Assembly: GCA_002309765.1 (NCBI GenBank)
Contig: DBXY01000010.1
Coordinates: 5,808 to 69,807, forward strand
From: Verrucomicrobia bacterium UBA1200
GTDB lineage: Bacteria > Verrucomicrobiota > Kiritimatiellia > RFP12 > UBA1067
DNA: 64,000 nt
Direction of reading: 5' to 3'
Shown here: positions 59,632-64,000 of the stretch, one piece after another
Layout: each line of letters begins with the position of its first letter
Numbering within the stretch: position 1 is the first letter of the stretch
Made by a program: the position numbers and the translations under genes
Notes under the pieces: model-generated
The model's input: the letters and a program-made list of their open reading frames with translations, nothing else
What the model was told of the DNA's origin: nothing
Database searches by the model: none

Positions 59632-60914
59632 ATCACCGCATCCTGTTCCAACCGCGGGGCGTGTTTAAGGATATAATTCTCCGCCTCCGAACTCCACAAC
59701 TGGTTGTTGCGGGCGCAAATCTCCGCCAGATCGGCGTAGAACGGATTCGTTTTGCCGAGTTCGGCGAAATCGCTGATCGCGGTCAGCGGCATTGAAACGT
59801 GCGTGTATATCAGCTTCTTGCCGCCGGGAATCTTGGGCAGAATCTTGGTGGCTTCCGCCACCGAATCCAACCCGCCGACATGGGTAATCATCACCGAGGG
59901 AGTGATCAATCCCTGCGCGGCGTAATCCATCGCGTCCTGCAGATCCTTCGTGTTGCCGCCGGACGAGCCGACCACGTGATGTCCCATGTAATGGACATCG
60001 TAAAAATTCATCGTGGCTTTGAAATCGGATTTTGACGGGCCGGCGAAGAAGTTCAGGCAACCCAGGAAACCGAGCAGCGCGGAAGCCTGTTCAATCAGCG
60101 CGGGCACGGGGGCGAACACAAACACGTCGTCAAAGCCCTTGCCGCCGTTGGCCGCCTTGATGCAAGCCACCGGATCGTCCGCCTTGCCGGTGTTGAGGTA
60201 AACCAAATCTACACCGTGCGCCTTGGCGTCCGCCACCGGAAACAGCTGTTCGGCGCGATCCAAACGGGCCTGGTCGATATCGGTGATCACCAAGCGCCCC
60301 GGACGGTTTTCCGGACCGTGCAGGGCAAGGTCAATCGCGCTCAACCCCATCGGTCCGGCTCCGGCCAGAATCACCATGCTGCCACCCTGCTTCAGCCCCA
60401 TCTGGTGCACATACTCGCCGGCTTTGAAATGATAGGTACAACGATAAGCGCCGATAATGCATGACACCGGCTCGGCGATAGAAGACTTGTAATACGCGTC
60501 ACCTTTGTAAGTCAGAAGGCAATCCTGCTGCATCACCTCTTTCGGAATCACGATCCGCGTGGCCTCGCCGCCAATGAAGGGGAACGAATAACCGGGGGCT
60601 TTGTGCTCCGCGCCCGGCAGGTTCAACTGGGGCTGCACGCCATATTTCTGCCCGACATGAAACTTGTGCTGCCAATTCTTGCCGACTTTCAGGAGACGCC
60701 CGCAAAACTCGTGGCCGATAATAATCGGATTGGTGGCCACATCGTCCGGAACCCGCTTGTGCTTACCGCCCTGAATGGTCGCCTTGTAATCCGACATGCA
60801 AATACTGTTGGTGACGATATCTGCCAGAATCTCGTCATCCGTAATCTCCGGCAAGTCAAACCGCTCCAGCCGCAGATCGTTTTCCCCATATAACCGCAAC
60901 GCAAGTGTCTTCAT
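59628..60914 (-). CDS. Zinc-dependent alcohol/sorbitol dehydrogenase-like protein
   Basis: This 428-residue medium-chain dehydrogenase has a catalytic zinc site in NSICMSDYKATIQGG (Cys39) and IIIGHEFCGRLLKVG (His-Glu pair), and a Rossmann domain with MVILAGAGPMGLSAIDLAL and VITDIDQARLDRA (Asp ends the strand, favouring NAD). It resembles L-sorbose-1-phosphate reductase-like enzymes, which are longer than ordinary sorbitol dehydrogenases. A sugar-phosphate or polyol substrate is inferred. ATG 60914 is supported by AAAGGGGA seven bases upstream. It is the first gene of an operon with ruvA (four-base overlap) and the sialidase-like gene. Confidence 0.8.
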   Translation of the reverse strand: MKTLALRLYGENDLRLERFDLPEITDDEILADIVTNSICMSDYKATIQGGKHKRVPDDVATNPIIIGHEFCGRLLKVGKNWQHKFHVGQKYGVQPQLNLPGAEHKAPGYSFPFIGGEATRIVIPKEVMQQDCLLTYKGDAYYKSSIAEPVSCIIGAYRCTYHFKAGEYVHQMGLKQGGSMVILAGAGPMGLSAIDLALHGPENRPGRLVITDIDQARLDRAEQLFPVADAKAHGVDLVYLNTGKADDPVACIKAANGGKGFDDVFVFAPVPALIEQASALLGFLGCLNFFAGPSKSDFKATMNFYDVHYMGHHVVGSSGGNTKDLQDAMDYAAQGLITPSVMITHVGGLDSVAEATKILPKIPGGKKLIYTHVSMPLTAISDFAELGKTNPFYADLAEICARNNQLWSSEAENYILKHAPRLEQDAVI

Positions 60915-60998
60915 GGATTTATCCCCTTTGTGGCCACGCCAATACCGGAATATCATCCCAAGGCGAAACCCACCATCACTTTTGAAAAAACCGATTTA

Positions 60999-61027
60999 AT
61001 TTTATCAGTTTCAACTCAACGGTTCAA
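60999..61027 (-). promoter_or_regulatory. Promoter of the dehydrogenase-ruvA operon
   Basis: Minus strand: -35 TTGAAC (61022-61027), 17-base spacer, -10 TAAAAT (60999-61004), divergent from the promoter at 61084-61113. Confidence 0.65.
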
Positions 61028-61083
61028 GAGCAAAATCACCATATTAGGCGGAGCAATTTTTTTGTGTTGGTACTCATTTCGAA

Positions 61084-61113
61084 TTGACGAATGGGAACTA
61101 AAAAGGGTAATAT
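61084..61113 (+). promoter_or_regulatory. Promoter of the second GWNAxY gene
   Basis: -35 TTGACG (61084-61089), 18-base spacer, -10 TAATAT (61108-61113), 83 bases before the ATG at 61197. Confidence 0.65.
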
Positions 61114-61196
61114 AGAACTTTTTAGAGTTATTGTTACGAAATCATTCGTACAACACTTCTAAAAATTTACAATTAGGATTGGAACAGGAGGTTTCG

Positions 61197-62987
61197 ATGA
61201 TTGAAATCGCCCGAGATATGTCAAAAGGGACAAAACCCTTGCTATTACTGCCATTAGCGGCAGTGCTGGCCTCGGCGGTCTGCGCATCAGCGGAAGTGAT
61301 GGTTCGGCAAGACATCACGCTGAACCGCGGGTGGAACGCAGTCTATGTGGAGGTCGCCCCGCCCACATCCCCCGACGTGATATTCGCCGACTGGCCGGTG
61401 AATTCGGTAGGTTTCTACGATCCCGCGGCGTTCCTATCGACACGCCAATTCACGCAGGACTGGGATTCGCACGGTCTCTCGATGAATCCGATCGCGAAAT
61501 GGCACCGCAACTACCCGGAAGCGTCAACGGTCAGATCGGTTCCCGCCGGAACGGTGTGCCTCGTCTTCAACACGAACAATACGGCGACCGTTGTCTCGGT
61601 TACCGGTGTCCCCGCCGCGCCGCGCATCACCTGGCACATCACAAATACGAATTTGGTTTACAACTTTGTCGGCGTATCACTCCAGCATGGCGCATTCGTC
61701 TCGCCGCTCGACTATCTTGACGGTTTTGGCGGCAATTTCCTCAGTGACGGTCTCTATAAGATTTCCGGAAACAACGAGGACAGGACCCAAAGCTACCTCC
61801 CCCTCTACACGTATTCAACCGTCAAAGACGGCGATGTGATTCTTGTCGCTTCCGACCTGCAGTGCGACTGGTCGGGCGTTCTCAACGTCTCGCCAATGTC
61901 GGGGATTGACTTCGGGATGGAGTCATCCAAAGCGACGCTGACCATCCGCAACGACGGATCGGAGGCGCGTACCGTGGCCGTGAATATGTTAACCGACCCC
62001 GCATGGGGCGAGGTTCTCATTCCGCGTTCTGCCATCCGTATCCGCGACACGGCGGTCGCGCGCACCAACGCGGTCTGGAACGCTTTGGAAGGTGGCACGG
62101 ACATAACCTCCGGACCCGTCGCGACGAAGCGGCTTGAGGCGAACGAGACATGGAAGATGGAGATCGGAATCGACCGCACCGCGTTCGACACAGGTGTGAA
62201 GGGCCGTCCGTTCGGCGCGCTTCTGCGCATCACGGATGTGGACGGACACTCGAAGATGCGTGTGGACGTCCCGTTCAAGGGCGAAACGAGCGGCGGCATA
62301 GCCGCGGACCGGGCATGGCCGGGCGGACTGTGGGTGGCGGATGTCGCGTTCAATCGTATCCTCGCGCCGGGCGACAAGGTAACAACCGAGACCGGGGGAA
62401 CGACGATCATAAGGTTGCCGATCCATATTGACGCGAACGGGCAGTTGCGCCTTCTCCAACGGGTCGTCGCGGCAGGCGAGACCACGGACTCCGGTTCGTT
62501 TGAATACCGCCTCTACGCGGGTTCTGCCTACGTCCCGGCAACAGCCAGACAGGTGATGCGCATCAGCGCGGTGTGCCTCCCGACCGAAACGCCCGTCATC
62601 CCGGCCACGGGCGGAGCGATGGCGGAATCTAGTAACGGCGTGGTCTTCGAGTTCACCGTGGCTGGCGGCGGCGCGACCAGTCTCCTCCGTCATCCGCTCC
62701 ATCCGCAGCATGACGGACTCCGCTGGGATTTCAAAACGCCGACGCCGAGCGGCGATGATCTCGCGAACTACAAAGGCGATGTGAAACCGGAAACCTTTTC
62801 GGTCCGCAACCGGATTGAAATCACGCTCAATCTGAACGGCGGCGAAGCCGCGTGGAACCCGGAGGACAGCAAGAGCGGAACATGCCGCTGGACGTTCTCC
62901 AATCTTATGCGGCAAGGCGACATCACGCTGGAGGGCGACATGACCATTAAGCGTGTCTCACCCCTGACGGAACTGATTTTGGAATAG
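61197..62987 (+). CDS. Secreted GWNAxY-family surface protein
   Basis: This 596-residue exported protein starts at ATG 61197, with CAGGAGG five bases upstream. The leader has a polar n-region (MIEIARDMSKGTKP), then LLLLPLAAVLASAVCASA. The mature start VRQDITLNRGWNAVYVEVAP is shared with the truncated protein at 1-625. Beta-rich domains follow, including an Ig-like stretch (TIRNDGSEARTVAVNMLTDP) and a segment LRHPLHPQHDGLRWDF. No enzyme motif is visible. The next gene, 69 bases on, encodes a secreted tail-collar protein, so the pair may build one surface structure. The family is unknown to me beyond its occurrence here. Confidence 0.78.
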   Translation: MIEIARDMSKGTKPLLLLPLAAVLASAVCASAEVMVRQDITLNRGWNAVYVEVAPPTSPDVIFADWPVNSVGFYDPAAFLSTRQFTQDWDSHGLSMNPIAKWHRNYPEASTVRSVPAGTVCLVFNTNNTATVVSVTGVPAAPRITWHITNTNLVYNFVGVSLQHGAFVSPLDYLDGFGGNFLSDGLYKISGNNEDRTQSYLPLYTYSTVKDGDVILVASDLQCDWSGVLNVSPMSGIDFGMESSKATLTIRNDGSEARTVAVNMLTDPAWGEVLIPRSAIRIRDTAVARTNAVWNALEGGTDITSGPVATKRLEANETWKMEIGIDRTAFDTGVKGRPFGALLRITDVDGHSKMRVDVPFKGETSGGIAADRAWPGGLWVADVAFNRILAPGDKVTTETGGTTIIRLPIHIDANGQLRLLQRVVAAGETTDSGSFEYRLYAGSAYVPATARQVMRISAVCLPTETPVIPATGGAMAESSNGVVFEFTVAGGGATSLLRHPLHPQHDGLRWDFKTPTPSGDDLANYKGDVKPETFSVRNRIEITLNLNGGEAAWNPEDSKSGTCRWTFSNLMRQGDITLEGDMTIKRVSPLTELILE

Positions 62988-63056
62988 GCGGTCTCATTCG
63001 CGGTGAATGAAGGACCCGGTAGAAAACGGCAATCTGCAAATGAAAGGAAAACGGCA

Positions 63057-64000
63057 ATGAAGAAACTGATGGCGGTAATGATTCTCGCGGTGGCGGCAAG
63101 CACGGCACTCATGACATCTGCGGCGCTCCCCGCATTCACCTATCAGGGTGTCATCAAAGAGGTGGGCGGCGCTGTCCCCCAGAACAAGAACAGGACGGTC
63201 GAGTTCCGCATTTACGACGGTCCGACGACAAAGACAGCGCTCTGGGGCCGCGCCTACAGCGTGCTGCTCGATCAGAACGGACTTTTCAACATCGCGATCA
63301 CGGATGCGGCGGGAAGCGGGATCGTCTCCGGCCTTAGCCTTGAGAAGGTCCTCGCCGGGAACGCGGGCAAGACGCTCTACATCGGGCTGACGGTCGATCA
63401 TTCGTCCGGCGAGATCTCGCCGCGCCAGGCGTTGCTCGCCGTGCCGTACGCGATCCATGCGTCGGATACGTCGGCGGCGAGCGGCGATTTTGTTGTGGAG
63501 GGTGAGACAACGCTGAAGGGCACACTTACCGTGCGGGGCGCGGTGAACGCGGCCGCCATCTCGGCGACGAGCCTCTCCGTGAACGGCAACATCTCGGCCG
63601 GGACATCCGGTTCCTTTTCCGGTTACGGATCGATTCCGAAGGGCGGTATCATCATGTGGAGCGGTTCGCCGGCTGATATCCCCGATGGTTGGGCGTTGTG
63701 CGACGGCCGTGGAAACACACCAAATCTGAGAGGCAAATTCGTCGTCGGTTACGACAGGGACGATTCCGACTATAATCTCACCGGTCGGGTCGGCGGCGCG
63801 AAGGCGGTGACCCTTACGGAGAACCAAATGCCGCGGCATTACCACGAGTACGCCGGCGACGACATGCTGATAAACATTGAACCGGGGTGTACCACCATGC
63901 TTCGCGAGACCACGACGAAATATGACGCTGACTCAACGTCTGGCAATGGTTGGCACAGCAAAGTTTATGCCACTAGTTACGCCGGCAACAGCCAGGCCCA
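63057..64000 (+). CDS. Secreted tail-collar-domain protein, truncated by the window end
   Basis: Open from ATG 63057 (AAAGGA eight bases upstream) for 314 codons to the edge. The signal peptide is MKKLMAVMILAVAASTALMT. Residues about 24-140 (LPAFTYQGVIKEVGG, VEFRIYDGP, ARQALLAVPYAIHA-like AVPYAIHAS) form the N-terminal domain common to secreted fibre-like proteins. A repetitive beta segment (TLKGTLTVRGAVNAAAIS) follows. IPKGGIIMWSGSPADIPDGW then NTPNLRGKFVVGYD is a phage tail-collar domain. A signal peptide and the lack of phage genes argue for a cell-surface fibre rather than a virion part. Confidence 0.85.
   Translation, partial: MKKLMAVMILAVAASTALMTSAALPAFTYQGVIKEVGGAVPQNKNRTVEFRIYDGPTTKTALWGRAYSVLLDQNGLFNIAITDAAGSGIVSGLSLEKVLAGNAGKTLYIGLTVDHSSGEISPRQALLAVPYAIHASDTSAASGDFVVEGETTLKGTLTVRGAVNAAAISATSLSVNGNISAGTSGSFSGYGSIPKGGIIMWSGSPADIPDGWALCDGRGNTPNLRGKFVVGYDRDDSDYNLTGRVGGAKAVTLTENQMPRHYHEYAGDDMLINIEPGCTTMLRETTTKYDADSTSGNGWHSKVYATSYAGNSQA

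Noticed and set aside
63057..64000. Prophage remnant suggested by the tail-collar domain
   Set aside because: The protein has a signal peptide and lies beside another secreted protein; no capsid, terminase, portal or integrase gene is in the window.

Overview
The window (about 64 kb, fairly GC-rich, tight gene packing with clear AAGGAG-type ribosome sites and sigma70-like promoters) looks like a chromosome segment of a PVC-superphylum bacterium, most likely Kiritimatiellota/Verrucomicrobiota. The grounds are the many secreted glycoside-hydrolase-like and beta-propeller proteins, several formylglycine-generating-enzyme-like (FGE, SUMF1) surface proteins, a Bacteroidetes-like topoisomerase IV pair, a eukaryote-type UDP-sugar pyrophosphorylase and DUF4832/HzsA-like proteins. 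This assignment is inference from gene content; no rRNA gene or species marker was found.

Layout. 1-3.0 kb: a truncated secreted protein of the GWNAxY family and a secreted TIM-barrel glycosidase-like protein. 3.5-8.7 kb: cysteine desulfurase and topoisomerase IV (parE-parC). 8.8-13.1 kb (minus): apt, upp, a MraY-type transferase and a secreted GHL10-type hydrolase. 13.4-22.9 kb (plus): FGE-like secreted protein; a rhamnulokinase-like, folB, MurU-AmgK fusion operon; GH38 alpha-mannosidase with a beta-helix protein. 22.9-29.5 kb (minus): an operon of phosphofructokinase, era, a GT4 glycosyltransferase and a secreted beta-propeller protein, plus a DUF4832 protein. 29.8-32.3 kb: phenylacetate-CoA ligase family enzyme and a Y1/HUH (RAYT) transposase with a DprA-like tail and adjacent REP-like hairpins. 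32.3-42.5 kb is the accessory part: a 1712-residue surface protein, a three-gene DUF3800 / radical SAM / TcmP module behind a strong promoter with a perfect palindrome, and a DUF4143 ATPase bracketed by direct repeats. 42.5-55.9 kb: an eleven-gene minus-strand array starting with glycerol-1-phosphate dehydrogenase, a PfkB kinase and nadA, then a partial Tad pilus set (TadE-like, CpaB, FHA-CpaF fusion, TadB), a lone OppC-type permease, an HzsA-like protein with two CXXCH sites and a secreted beta-strand-repeat protein. 56.2-61.0 kb: a 57-residue ferredoxin, UDP-sugar pyrophosphorylase, sialidase-like protein, ruvA and a zinc dehydrogenase. 61.2 kb to the end: a second GWNAxY protein and a secreted tail-collar protein cut by the window edge.

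The genes combine housekeeping functions (Fe-S supply, nucleotide salvage, wall precursor synthesis and recycling, NAD and folate synthesis) with a glycan-degrading secreted repertoire (GH38, GHL10, beta-propellers, a putative deoxysugar kinase), which fits a host- or plant-glycan-rich anaerobic habitat. A striking non-coding feature is a family of simple-word repeat tracts (TCGTCACTCG, TAACCACC, TTCATTCTTCA and their complements) that occupies most gaps between transcription units and often ends directly upstream of a promoter. The two observations I rate highest are the HUH-transposase/DprA-like fusion with its REP-like elements, and the TcmP/radical SAM/DUF3800 module with a private palindromic operator candidate.
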